Origin: Streptomycetaceae bacterium
Lineage (GTDB): Bacteria > Actinomycetota > Actinomycetes > Nanopelagicales > Nanopelagicaceae
Reading direction: 5' to 3'
DNA: 64,000 nt
NCBI GenBank assembly: GCA_007279945.1
Contig: QYPG01000028.1
Coordinates: 1 to 64,000, forward strand
Made by a program: the position numbers and the translations under genes. The notes beneath the pieces are model-generated. The model made no database searches, was not told the origin of the DNA, and was given only the letters and a program-made list of their open reading frames with translations. Shown in pieces: positions 30,040 to 38,306 of this stretch (position 1 is its first letter; each line of letters begins with the position of its first letter).

Positions 30040-30973
30040 GGCTGCGCACCAAATCCTTGAGTGCAGAGATAACACCGTTGCGAAGCTCTTGTGGAGCAAC
30101 TACTAGTACATCATCACCGTGCCACAAGATCGATTCGATAATGCGAGATTGGTCTTGGTAGCTCAGTGTCATTTGATCCCACTCCCCCTTATCAACCAGG
30201 GTTAATGCATGTATTCGAAGAAGATGAGCCTTGCCTTTTCGAACATCAACTGTAGCTATTTCGGATTCACCAACATTTTCAAGATAGTTAACAATGTCGA
30301 AGTCAACTGGAATTTCATACCGGGTCGATGATTTATTCGCTTGAATCAGACCATCGATACGATCTAATCTAAAAGTACGAACTGAGTTCTTCTCCAAATC
30401 CAAGCCCGCCAGATACCAAAAGCCCTTACGAGTTGAAATTGCGTAGGGTGCAACGCGTCGATTTTGTAGCTCCAAATCTCTGCCGATATAGGTGAAGGTC
30501 AGAACGCCTCTTTGGGCAATCGCTTGGGAAATTGCCTCAAAATCAATGTTCGGGGTTCGCAATTGTGGAGAGATATTAGGTATCGCATCGAGGTCAGACT
30601 CAACACCGATAGATTTTAGTTTGATGAGTGCACTTTGTGCGGCTTCATCAAGTGCAGCACCCCTCCAAGCCTCTGCAGCAAGCGAGAGTAGGGCTACGTC
30701 ACTTCCCGAAATATTGCCTATGTCGAGCTGGTAATTTTCACTTGTAATTCGATAACCAGCTTCATCGTCAAAGGCGGGATCAAAACCACCAACTTCAATG
30801 TGAATTCCAAGATTTCTTAAATCATCTTTGTCTCGTTCAAACATACGTTCTTTGGTCTCGGGTGAACCTTCATAGCCATCAACTGAAGAAAATATCTCTT
30901 TTTTTGTTAGATATCTTTTAGTTGCTAATAGTGCGATCGTGAGATTGATTAATCTCTCAATCTTCCGAGACAC
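30032..30973 (-). CDS. pafB: WYL-domain regulator PafB
   Basis: The product has about 313 residues. The N-terminal winged helix (RKIERLINLTIALLATKRYLTKKEI) is followed by an SSVDGYEGSPETKERMFERD segment and a WYL domain with FWYLAGLDLEKNSVRTFRLDRI. It partners PafC in LexA-independent DNA-damage regulation. GTG 30973 has AAAGG 8 nt upstream and overlaps the trmI end by 17 nt. The frame is open upstream to 31009. In many actinobacteria pafA and the Pup-proteasome genes lie between pafB and trmI. Here they are missing. Confidence 0.9.
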   Translation of the reverse strand: MSRKIERLINLTIALLATKRYLTKKEIFSSVDGYEGSPETKERMFERDKDDLRNLGIHIEVGGFDPAFDDEAGYRITSENYQLDIGNISGSDVALLSLAAEAWRGAALDEAAQSALIKLKSIGVESDLDAIPNISPQLRTPNIDFEAISQAIAQRGVLTFTYIGRDLELQNRRVAPYAISTRKGFWYLAGLDLEKNSVRTFRLDRIDGLIQANKSSTRYEIPVDFDIVNYLENVGESEIATVDVRKGKAHLLRIHALTLVDKGEWDQMTLSYQDQSRIIESILWHGDDVLVVAPQELRNGVISALKDLVRSHV

Positions 30974-31808
30974 CGTAGGCACCTTTCGCAGGTCGGCGTC
31001 TACGAGCAAGAACTTCTACCCCAGGTGCCATTCGTCGACTTTGGACTAAGAAACCAGTATGACCAATCATTCGCTGCTGAGGCCGCACAGCTAGACCTTC
31101 ATGGTGCCAGCCTCGTACGAGTGTTTCGCTGCTTTCGGGTTCAGTAAAACGGCCATCACTCTTTATCGCCTCTGCCGTGGCAGAAAGTTGTGTAGTAGTT
31201 GCGACGTAGGCCATGAACACTCCACCTGGTCGAAGTGCATTAGCGGCAATATCAACGCATTCCCACGGGGCGAGCATGTCTAGGATTACTCGATCATAGG
31301 AAGAATCAACCTCTTGATCTTGCAGATCTCCAACTGTGAGTTTCCAATTGAAAGGTGCTGCGCCAAAATAACTCTCAACATTTGAACGGGCATTGTCAGC
31401 AAAATCTGAACGGCGCTCAACTGAATGAACAGAACCATTAATAGAGCACGCGCGAAGAAGAGAAATCGTCAATGCGCCGCTACCCACCCCAGCCTCTAAA
31501 ACCCTTGCTCCTGGATAAATATCAGCTAATCCAACAATCATCGCTGCGTCTTTAGGATAAACAATCGTGGCGCCGCGTGGCATAGTGAGTACGTAATCAG
31601 CTAACAGTGGCTTGAAAGCTGTGAACCTAAGTCCTCCCGTAGTGCTCACGACACTGCCTTCAGGCATTCCAATCAACTCGTCATGCGTGATCCAACCCTT
31701 GTGCGTATGCCACTCTTTTCCTGCTGTGATGGTAAAGCTGTACAACTTACCTTTGGGGTCGGTTAATTGGATTCGATCACCCTCACCGAAATACCCTAAA
31801 TTAGACAC
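30957..31808 (-). CDS. trmI: tRNA (adenine-58-N1)-methyltransferase
   Basis: The 283-residue SAM enzyme makes m1A58 in tRNA. The N-terminal beta domain is followed by a Rossmann fold with VLEAGVGSGALTISLLRA (motif I) and VILDMLAPWECVDIAAN. The GTG start is preceded by a leaderless-type -10. It matches Rv2118c in position beside the Rv2119-type nuclease gene on the other strand. Confidence 0.94.
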   Translation of the reverse strand: MSNLGYFGEGDRIQLTDPKGKLYSFTITAGKEWHTHKGWITHDELIGMPEGSVVSTTGGLRFTAFKPLLADYVLTMPRGATIVYPKDAAMIVGLADIYPGARVLEAGVGSGALTISLLRACSINGSVHSVERRSDFADNARSNVESYFGAAPFNWKLTVGDLQDQEVDSSYDRVILDMLAPWECVDIAANALRPGGVFMAYVATTTQLSATAEAIKSDGRFTEPESSETLVRGWHHEGLAVRPQQRMIGHTGFLVQSRRMAPGVEVLARRRRPAKGAYGVSED

Positions 31809-31814
31809 GTGCGT

Positions 31815-31820
31815 ATCTTA
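31815..31820 (-). promoter_or_regulatory. Leaderless-type -10 element (TAAGAT) for trmI-pafBC
   Basis: On the minus strand TAAGAT, 6 nt, then GTG at 31808. It probably drives trmI-pafB-pafC. Confidence 0.6.
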
Positions 31821-31850
31821 GGCGAAAAATAATCTACCAGTGGGAGTAAG

Positions 31851-32624
31851 TTGAGTCAGGTGAATAGTGATCCGAGGCTGCGCCTCTCCCCCAGTAGCGT
31901 CAGCGAGTTCAACAACTGTCCGCAGCTCTATAAATACCGAAGCATAGATCGCCTTCCCCAGCCTCCTAGTTTGGATGCCGAACGAGGCACTTTGGTACAC
32001 ACAGTTTTGCATGATCTTTTTGAACGTCCAGCCGCCGACCGGACACCGCTTAGTGCTATCGAACTTCTTCCCTCTCGGTGGCTGGCACAGGTTGAGGCGA
32101 AACCAGAACTTGCCACCATGGTTACCAACGAAAAAGAGTGGTTGGACCGTGCACGTTCGCTAGTAGAGACGTATTTCAAGTTAGAGCAACCTTCAACTTT
32201 TGAAGCAACACATCGTGAAATGCATTTAGAGGACGACTTCAGAGAAGATCTATACTTACATGGTTATGTAGATCGACTCGATGTTGCACCCACTGGTGAA
32301 GTACGAATTATTGACTATAAAACTGGAAAGTCTCCGAAGCCCGGTTGGGAAGATAAAGCGTTATTTCAGCTTCGCGTCTACGCTTTACTATATTGGAAAA
32401 ACAATGGAGTACTTCCTCGACTCCTACAACTTATGTATCTGGGTGATGGCAAGTTAGTCAGAAGTAATCCGACAGTTGCCGATTTGGAATCAGCTCAGAA
32501 ATCTCTTCTTCGTACTGCCGATGATATTTTGGCATCCATTGATAAGGATTACTGGCCACCTAAACCAAGTAGATTGTGTGATTGGTGTTACTTCAAAACA
32601 ATGTGCCCAGCACATACAAATTAA
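31851..32624 (+). CDS. RecB-like PD-(D/E)XK nuclease with Fe-S cluster cysteines
   Basis: The product has 257 residues. The nuclease core has RGTLVHTVLHDLFE, GYVDRLDV and VRIIDYKTGK (D...DxK catalytic set), then QLRVYALLYW. Cys23 and the C-terminal Cys243, Cys246 and Cys252 have the spacing of an AddB/Cas4-type 4Fe-4S site. It matches Rv2119 by position. A role in DNA end processing is likely, but the partner is unknown. The start may be TTG 31851 (GGAG 4 nt upstream) or GTG 31860. The C-terminus overlaps the convergent HAD gene by 4 nt. Confidence 0.88.
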   Translation: MSQVNSDPRLRLSPSSVSEFNNCPQLYKYRSIDRLPQPPSLDAERGTLVHTVLHDLFERPAADRTPLSAIELLPSRWLAQVEAKPELATMVTNEKEWLDRARSLVETYFKLEQPSTFEATHREMHLEDDFREDLYLHGYVDRLDVAPTGEVRIIDYKTGKSPKPGWEDKALFQLRVYALLYWKNNGVLPRLLQLMYLGDGKLVRSNPTVADLESAQKSLLRTADDILASIDKDYWPPKPSRLCDWCYFKTMCPAHTN

Positions 32625-33307
32625 ATTGCTACCGAGAAATCCTTAAACAGTTCTTCTAGCTTTTTATAATTAACTTGTTCCAGAGATTTGATACTTCGTA
32701 TGCGAGGACCCTCATGTACAACCACCAAGTGAGGAACCGCAATGAGCCAAGCTCCACTAGCTTTGGCAGCACTAGCCCCAGTGAGAGAGTCTTCAAAAAT
32801 CAGACTCTGGCTAATCTCTACGCCTGCGCGCTTAGCCGCTAGAAGATATGCATCTGGATGCGGTTTGGTATGCACAACGTCATCGCTACTTATTGACAAT
32901 GGAAATATGTCGATCCCGAGATTCTCAATGACGGCATCGACAATGGTGCGTGGACTAGCCGAAACAAGGCCGGTGATGATCCCTTTGCTCTGTAGATCCT
33001 GGACTAACTCCTGCGCACCTGGCATCAGCGCAACGCCCTGACGCATCTTGTGGCACTGCGTATCGATGAGTAAGTCTGTAAAAAAACCAGGTGATTCCGC
33101 TCTGCCACATTTCTCATGCATGTATTGGCCAACACGCGTGAGCGGTCCACCTAGACAGGCGACCTGATCTTCATGACTCCATATGTAGCCATAGGCAGCA
33201 GTAATCTGCGTCTCTGATTCCAGCCATAAAGGCTCCGAATCTACGAGAAGGCCATCCATATCGAAGAAGACGGCTTGGAAGAAATCAGGTGATTTAGAGG
33301 TCTCCAT
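32621..33307 (-). CDS. HAD-family phosphatase/phosphomutase (beta-PGM-like)
   Basis: The 228-residue haloacid dehalogenase hydrolase has the nucleophile motif FFDMDGLLVDSEPLW, a helical cap, motif II VSAS, and motif IV IFEDSLTGASAAKASG. The DGLLVDSE form is typical of phosphoglucomutase-like and sugar-phosphate phosphatases. The true substrate is unknown. ATG 33307 is chosen because a -10-like TACCCT lies 7 nt upstream and homologues start close to the DxD motif. Confidence 0.9.
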   Translation of the reverse strand: METSKSPDFFQAVFFDMDGLLVDSEPLWLESETQITAAYGYIWSHEDQVACLGGPLTRVGQYMHEKCGRAESPGFFTDLLIDTQCHKMRQGVALMPGAQELVQDLQSKGIITGLVSASPRTIVDAVIENLGIDIFPLSISSDDVVHTKPHPDAYLLAAKRAGVEISQSLIFEDSLTGASAAKASGAWLIAVPHLVVVHEGPRIRSIKSLEQVNYKKLEELFKDFSVAI

Positions 33308-33314
33308 CTGCTGG

Positions 33315-33320
33315 AGGGTA
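33315..33320 (-). promoter_or_regulatory. Putative leaderless -10 (TACCCT) for the HAD gene
   Basis: On the minus strand TACCCT lies 7 nt before ATG 33307. It sits in the 30-bp gap shared with the divergent PAC2 gene. Confidence 0.4.
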
Positions 33321-33323
33321 CCG

Positions 33324-33329
33324 TAAGGT
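33324..33329 (+). promoter_or_regulatory. Putative leaderless -10 (TAAGGT) for the PAC2 gene
   Basis: TAAGGT lies 8 nt before ATG 33338. Two divergent -10 elements fit in 30 bp, so their -35 regions would lie inside the opposite genes. Confidence 0.45.
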
Positions 33330-33337
33330 TTGAGGCT

Positions 33338-34201
33338 ATGGAGATACTTCACATCCCTGCTCTACGTAACCCGGTCATGCTGTGCGCCTTCACCGGATGG
33401 AATGATGCAGCCGAAGCGGCAAGTGCGGCGGTCGAGCATGTATTGGATGCACTCACTGCAGGTGACTCTGATATAACTTCAACCTTGATAGGCGTGATAG
33501 ATTCTGATGAGTACTTTGATTTTCAAGTTAATCGCCCACAAGTTTCGCTCGACGAATTCGATAATCGCACAATTACGTGGCCATCTACACAAATATGGGG
33601 TTTACACGTTCCAGGTTTCTCGCGCGATTTCGTAATTGTCAATGGCACTGAACCCTCGATGCATTGGAAATCTTTTGTTAATGAGGTACTTGATTTAGCC
33701 GATGATTTGGAAGTTTCGCTCGTGGTAACAATTGGTTCTCTTTTAGCCGATGTGCCGCATAGTCGTCCAATATCGGTTGGGCTCAGTGCTTCCAATCCAG
33801 CCCTAGCTAAGGATTTAGGTTTAGAGATTTCTCGATATGAAGGATCAACCGGAATTTTGGGAATTATCAATGATGGTGCTCTCCGCAGAGGAATCGATGC
33901 CATATCCATGTGGGCCGCTATTCCACACTATGCATCAAATTCGCCGTCGCCTAAAGCATCTCTCGCGCTTATTCATGCAATGGAGGATTTTTTGGAAGTT
34001 CAAATTCCGCAAGGTGCCTTACCTAACGAGGCAGATGAGTGGGAAAAAGAGATCGATGCCTTAGCTCTCGAAGACAGCGATGTAGCCGATTATGTTAAAT
34101 CACTCGAAGAATCAAAAGATGCTCAGGATTTGCCTGAAGTTTCTGGTGAAATGATTGCGAAGGAGTTTGAAAGGTATTTGCGCCGAAATAATCAGAGTTG
34201 A
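33338..34201 (+). CDS. PAC2 family protein
   Basis: The 287-residue PAC2 (proteasome assembly chaperone 2-like) protein is Rv2125-type. Core motifs are AFTGWNDAAEAASAAVEH, LHVPGFSRDFVIVNGTEPS, VVTIGSLLADVPHSRP and a C-terminal acidic region. The family is conserved in Actinobacteria with no firm function. The name comes from distant similarity to eukaryotic assembly chaperones. It overlaps mshC tail-to-tail by 10 nt. Confidence 0.9.
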   Translation: MEILHIPALRNPVMLCAFTGWNDAAEAASAAVEHVLDALTAGDSDITSTLIGVIDSDEYFDFQVNRPQVSLDEFDNRTITWPSTQIWGLHVPGFSRDFVIVNGTEPSMHWKSFVNEVLDLADDLEVSLVVTIGSLLADVPHSRPISVGLSASNPALAKDLGLEISRYEGSTGILGIINDGALRRGIDAISMWAAIPHYASNSPSPKASLALIHAMEDFLEVQIPQGALPNEADEWEKEIDALALEDSDVADYVKSLEESKDAQDLPEVSGEMIAKEFERYLRRNNQS

Positions 34202-35439
34202 AACTCTAAACCTAGTAAAGCGTCTAGGAAGTTTCGGAGCGTGATTGAATCCCCGCCACCGCTTCCTTTTTGAGATCTAGTAGCCCACGACTGCAGGGCA
34301 TGTAAAGCGGATGGAGTATCAAGATCATTTGCTAGAGCACTGACTACTTCCGACATTACTGTCTCTGCAGACTCAACATGTTGCATCGACAAGGCTGTTC
34401 TCAGATTGTTAATTTCATTCTGCGCTTGCAGTAAAACTTCGTTAGTCCACATCCGATCACGATGGTAATGCTCCATCATGAGTGCATATCGAATCACCAT
34501 TGGGTCAACGCCTTCGGCAAGTAATGTGGAAACGAAAACTAAATTCCCTTTACTCTTGCTCATCTTCTCACCATCTAGACCAAGCATGCCGGCGTGCACA
34601 TATGTCGAAGCTAACTCCTTTCCGGTCAACACTGTGGCTTGAGAGCGACACATTTCATGATGAGGGAAAATGAGATCACTTCCACCACCTTGAATATCGA
34701 TAAGCTCAGGGTTTTCGCTATCGGGCGATAAATACTGATTAGCAATTGCGGTGCACTCAATGTGCCAACCAGGCCGACCTTTGCCTAGTTCTGAATCCCA
34801 TCCTGGTTCACCTGGACGCTGTGCCATCCACACTAAGCAATCAAGCGAGTCTTTCTTCCCGATCAGGGTTGGGTCTCCCCCGCGCTGAGAAAATATGATC
34901 TCCATCTCTTTTTTACTCAAGTGCGACAGCGAACCAAAATCTGAGCAGGCCCCATTTGCAAAATACAAGTCGTCCTCAATCAAATACGTTGTTCCTTTAG
35001 ATGCCAGGCCCTGTATCGCTTGTACCACTAATGGAATCGCCTCGACTGCACCGATGTAATGCGCCGGTGGAATGACTCTGAGTGCAACCATATCTGAGCG
35101 AAAAAGATCAATCTGCGAATGCGCTAAAACTTGCCAATCAACTCCATCGCGGTTGGCACGCTCGAGAAGTGGGTCATCAATATCTGTAATATTTTGAACA
35201 TAATTTACTTCACTTCCAGATGCGCGTAAATATCGTTGCAATAAATCAAAAGTTAAATAAGTAGCTGCATGACCAAGGTGCGTTGCATCGTAAGGCGTTA
35301 TTCCACATACATACATGCGGTAGAGATCCTTTTTCGCGAGTTGGTTCTTCGACCCAGTCTTGGAGTCGGTAAGTGATAAAGAGGGCATTGATAATGCGTA
35401 ATCGAGCTTGGGTACTGCGATTGATTGCCACGATTCCAT
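34192..35439 (-). CDS. mshC: Mycothiol ligase MshC
   Basis: This CysRS-like ATP-dependent ligase joins cysteine to GlcN-inositol in mycothiol synthesis. The product has 415 residues. The family start MESWQSIAVPKL is present, then YVCGITPYDATHLGHAATY (HIGH-like), RPGWHIECTAIANQYL (zinc and cysteine site) and KMSKSKGN. The alternative, cysteinyl-tRNA synthetase, is disfavoured by the N-terminus and the short C-terminal part. It indicates that this organism makes mycothiol. The other msh genes are elsewhere. Confidence 0.95.
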   Translation of the reverse strand: MESWQSIAVPKLDYALSMPSLSLTDSKTGSKNQLAKKDLYRMYVCGITPYDATHLGHAATYLTFDLLQRYLRASGSEVNYVQNITDIDDPLLERANRDGVDWQVLAHSQIDLFRSDMVALRVIPPAHYIGAVEAIPLVVQAIQGLASKGTTYLIEDDLYFANGACSDFGSLSHLSKKEMEIIFSQRGGDPTLIGKKDSLDCLVWMAQRPGEPGWDSELGKGRPGWHIECTAIANQYLSPDSENPELIDIQGGGSDLIFPHHEMCRSQATVLTGKELASTYVHAGMLGLDGEKMSKSKGNLVFVSTLLAEGVDPMVIRYALMMEHYHRDRMWTNEVLLQAQNEINNLRTALSMQHVESAETVMSEVVSALANDLDTPSALHALQSWATRSQKGSGGGDSITLRNFLDALLGLEFQL

Positions 35440-35445
35440 GTGCTT

Positions 35446-35451
35446 ATCCTA
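35446..35451 (-). promoter_or_regulatory. Leaderless-type -10 element (TAGGAT) for mshC
   Basis: On the minus strand TAGGAT, 6 nt, then ATG at 35439, within the 23-bp gap after the SCO1664-like gene. Confidence 0.6.
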
Positions 35452-35462
35452 GTTTGTCTTTA

Positions 35463-36167
35463 TCAAAATGCAGGCCAAGGAATTGGCGGCCACTCTTGGC
35501 TTGGAACTGGCATGGTCTTTGCATCGATCATTCGTGTAATGCGCATGTGAAGAGCGTCTATCTCCTGTTCGGTTATATAAGGACTCAGATCAAACTCCTC
35601 ACCCAGTGAACGCTCTAAATAAGACAAAAGTGCCAGCTCGGATTCAAGAAGTGCGTTTCCCGCCCACTGCCACAAAACGGTGCGCAACTTATCGTCGGTA
35701 TGAAAAGTGACCCCGTGATCGCAGCCGAATACCTTTCCAATTTTGTCCGGAAGCAGGTGTCCTATTTTTCGATCAGTGTTGTTGATGATTGCATCAAAGA
35801 AAGCCATACTTCGCAGCTGCGGATGATCTGTAGAAAAGAATTCCGCTAAATCAATACGCTCATCAATCTCAATCCACTCTTGAACCATTCCTTGGCCGTA
35901 AGGACCTTCTCTCAATACTGTGAGAGGAACGAGATCTAACTTTAAAAAACTGCTCACAAGATAGGAAGCGTATTCACGATGGGCTAAATTTCCATCTGGA
36001 AAATCCCATAACGCGCGTTCGCCTGCGATGGGTTTGTAGATACATGTCATCGATGCATCACCCAGGGACGAGGTTGTATACAACGTTGCATTTGAAGCAT
36101 CCACGAGTCGTCCAGTAACGATTAATTCACCAGAGGTTAAGAGTGTGCGTTTAACGTTTGTATCCAT
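35463..36167 (-). CDS. SCO1664 family protein (PI3/4-kinase-like fold)
   Basis: The product has 234 residues. It keeps kinase-like features: an ATP-lysine candidate Lys45 (CIYKPIAGERALWDFP), a catalytic-loop-like NNTDRKIGHLL with Asp132, and a metal-binding-like CDHG with Asp150. The arrangement resembles PI3/4-kinase and HipA-like folds, so it may be an active kinase of unknown substrate. It belongs to a conserved actinobacterial trio with DUF3090 and a histidine phosphatase beside mshC. It overlaps DUF3090 by 17 nt. Confidence 0.82.
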   Translation of the reverse strand: MDTNVKRTLLTSGELIVTGRLVDASNATLYTTSSLGDASMTCIYKPIAGERALWDFPDGNLAHREYASYLVSSFLKLDLVPLTVLREGPYGQGMVQEWIEIDERIDLAEFFSTDHPQLRSMAFFDAIINNTDRKIGHLLPDKIGKVFGCDHGVTFHTDDKLRTVLWQWAGNALLESELALLSYLERSLGEEFDLSPYITEQEIDALHMRITRMIDAKTMPVPSQEWPPIPWPAF

Positions 36168-36642
36168 TGGCCCTCGGACACAGATGACCCTGTGGATCTA
36201 TAGGCAGCCCGCACAGAGGGCAAGGAAGACGCCCCGATTCAATAACAGCGCGCGCGCGCTTTACGAAAGCATTGGCCATCTCTAATGAGAGAAAGAGATT
36301 CCAGCCTTGTTGTGACTCTTGTTCTACGTCGAGCAATTCGATTTCGACGTGATTGCCATCCTCGCTCCACGAGATGGAGATAGCTCCAACTACAAAATCG
36401 GCCTCGATAGGTTGTTCTAAAGGCTTGTCGTCACGTTCAAGGAGATTAAGCCCAATGGCGTGCCCACTCTTTCGCAGCTGAGAGATTAACATTTCTAAGC
36501 GCTCGGTGAGTGCGGCTACTTGAGATTTTTCTACCGCAACGGTTGCTAGTTTTCCAGACTGTCGCACTTGTAGGAAAAACGCTCGTTCACCGGGGAGTCC
36601 AACGGTTCCGACTATGAAGCGCTCAACGGAATCGAAAATCAA
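36151..36642 (-). CDS. DUF3090 family protein with C-terminal zinc ribbon
   Basis: The 163-residue product starts MIFDSVERFIVGTVG, typical of DUF3090. The C-terminal CPLCGLPIDPQGHLCPR has the cysteine spacing of a zinc ribbon. Function is unknown. It overlaps the phosphatase gene by 4 nt and the kinase-like gene by 17 nt, so translational coupling is strong. It is probably an adaptor for one of its neighbours. Confidence 0.85.
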   Translation of the reverse strand: MIFDSVERFIVGTVGLPGERAFFLQVRQSGKLATVAVEKSQVAALTERLEMLISQLRKSGHAIGLNLLERDDKPLEQPIEADFVVGAISISWSEDGNHVEIELLDVEQESQQGWNLFLSLEMANAFVKRARAVIESGRLPCPLCGLPIDPQGHLCPRANGYKR

Positions 36643-37310
36643 GCTCCACCGCCAATAAGATTTCGCGCGCGAAACGGGGCGTTGAGGAAACTTTGCAAAT
36701 CCGATCGTGAGTCATTCATTAATAGTACGCGAGGCTTGTCCGACGAATAATCCAAAACCGTGACGGAGGCTGGATCGATCACTATTCGCTGGAAATCATC
36801 TAAATGCATCGCTAAAACCGAAGACACAATTGTTTTGATTACATCTCCGTGAGTCACAAAAACATCTGACCCCTTACCTTTTTTAGCAAGCGCCTTGTGA
36901 ATTGCACTCATTGCACGAACTTGTACCTGTGCTAATCCTTCACCCCCTGGAAAATACATCGAGCTGGGCGAATTTTGAACGGTTTTCCACTCACGCTTTC
37001 CTGATAGTAACGAGAGTTTTTTACCACTCCAATTACCATAATCAACCTCAACGATGTCGCTATCTTGTACAAGTGCGACCTTGGGATTCTTCACTGATCC
37101 GACCTCGTTCCACCACGGCGAAATGGTTTCACTGCATCGAGTGAGAGGGCTGACATGTAAGGATCTGACTTTGATAGCACCGAGTCGTGAAACTAAACGT
37201 TGCGACTGCTCAACTCCTTTATCTGACAGAGCGACTCCTGGAAGGCGGCCAGATAGAACGCCACGTTCATTGGCCTGAGAATGCGCATGTCTAATCAAAA
37301 CGATCTGCAT
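36639..37310 (-). CDS. Histidine phosphatase family protein (MSMEG_4193 type)
   Basis: The 223-residue phosphoglycerate-mutase-like product has phospho-His site RHAHSQAN at residues 7-14, Arg in SPLTRCSET, an EVDYGNWSGK segment and the second catalytic His in VTHGDVIK. ATG 37310 (MQIVLIRHAHS) is preferred because homologues start here and a -10 TAGCCT lies 7 nt upstream. A longer frame to 37367 overlaps the divergent AKR gene. The substrate is unknown. Partner genes suggest it acts on a phosphorylated product or protein. Confidence 0.88.
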   Translation of the reverse strand: MQIVLIRHAHSQANERGVLSGRLPGVALSDKGVEQSQRLVSRLGAIKVRSLHVSPLTRCSETISPWWNEVGSVKNPKVALVQDSDIVEVDYGNWSGKKLSLLSGKREWKTVQNSPSSMYFPGGEGLAQVQVRAMSAIHKALAKKGKGSDVFVTHGDVIKTIVSSVLAMHLDDFQRIVIDPASVTVLDYSSDKPRVLLMNDSRSDLQSFLNAPFRARNLIGGGA

Positions 37311-37317
37311 AAATCTA

Positions 37318-37323
37318 AGGCTA
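37318..37323 (-). promoter_or_regulatory. Putative leaderless -10 (TAGCCT) for the phosphatase-DUF3090-SCO1664 unit
   Basis: On the minus strand TAGCCT lies 7 nt before ATG 37310, in the 51-bp divergent region shared with the aldo-keto reductase gene. Confidence 0.5.
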
Positions 37324-37349
37324 TCGCAGGTTTTACCGATGCGCCTTGC

Positions 37350-37355
37350 TAGGGT
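37350..37355 (+). promoter_or_regulatory. Leaderless-type -10 element (TAGGGT) for the aldo-keto reductase
   Basis: TAGGGT, 6 nt, then ATG at 37362. No Shine-Dalgarno sequence is present. Confidence 0.6.
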
Positions 37356-37361
37356 CACCTC

Positions 37362-38306
37362 ATGCAAATGCGACGAGCTGGAACTAGTGGACTCACTCTT
37401 TCACGTCTTGGTTTGGGCACTATGACATGGGGGCGAGATACCGACGAACACGAGGCCGCTGATCAATGTCGTGCGTATATAGATGCCGGCGGAAATTTCA
37501 TCGATACCGCAAATACATATGGGGATGGCGATAGCGAACGAGTTATAGGCGGGTTAATAGGAACGCTTTTCGCTCGGGAAGAAATAGTAATCGCTACCAA
37601 GGCAGGATTGAGTTTTACCGACGGGGTCAGGTCAATTGATGCCTCGAGAAATGTACTGATTTCGCAATTAGACAAATCTTTAGCGCGCTTAGCAACTGAT
37701 TATGTAGATGTTTGGCAGATACACGCATGGGATCCATTTACTCCTCTAGATGAAACCCTTGCTGCACTCGACTATGCATACACAACCGGTCGCGCACGTT
37801 ATGTCGGTGTCAGTAATTATTCAGGCTGGCAATTAGCAAGAGCTTCAACTAAGCAGCAAGGTAATTCGATGAAGGCGCCAGTGACGACAACCCAAAATGA
37901 ATACTCTCTACTCAATCGGGATGCAGAGATTGAGATTTTGGAGTCGGCCGACGACTGTGGTGTTGGATTTTTAGCTTGGGCTCCGCTAGCCCGTGGTGTG
38001 TTGACCGGAAAATACCGTAAGGGAGTTCCAAGTGATTCTCGCGGAGCAGCCCCCCACTTTGCAAAACATATTGAGCCATACTTAGATGCGCGAAGCTCAC
38101 GAATTGTTGAAGCGGTGAGCGTGGCAAGTCAAGGTTTGGGTTACTCGCCTTTAGAGGTAGCTCTGGCGTGGGTTCGCGATGCACCCGGTGTGACGAGCGC
38201 AATTGTCGGTGCACGCACAGCTGCACAACTAACGGGACTCCTTAAATCTGAAGAGATTGCTCTTCCACAGGTAGTGCGCAGTGCACTAGATGATGTGAGC
38301 CTCTAA
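37362..38306 (+). CDS. Aldo-keto reductase
   Basis: The 314-residue NADPH-dependent reductase has a TIM barrel with the AKR tetrad: Asp in NFIDTANTYGDG, Tyr in the same motif, Lys in VIATKAGL and His in WQIHAWDP. SNYSGWQLA and the C-terminal AIVGARTAAQL are cofactor-binding motifs. The substrate is unknown. Location beside mshC and the phosphatase trio is typical in actinobacteria. The 3' end overlaps the convergent M20 peptidase by 4 nt. Confidence 0.9.
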   Translation: MQMRRAGTSGLTLSRLGLGTMTWGRDTDEHEAADQCRAYIDAGGNFIDTANTYGDGDSERVIGGLIGTLFAREEIVIATKAGLSFTDGVRSIDASRNVLISQLDKSLARLATDYVDVWQIHAWDPFTPLDETLAALDYAYTTGRARYVGVSNYSGWQLARASTKQQGNSMKAPVTTTQNEYSLLNRDAEIEILESADDCGVGFLAWAPLARGVLTGKYRKGVPSDSRGAAPHFAKHIEPYLDARSSRIVEAVSVASQGLGYSPLEVALAWVRDAPGVTSAIVGARTAAQLTGLLKSEEIALPQVVRSALDDVSL

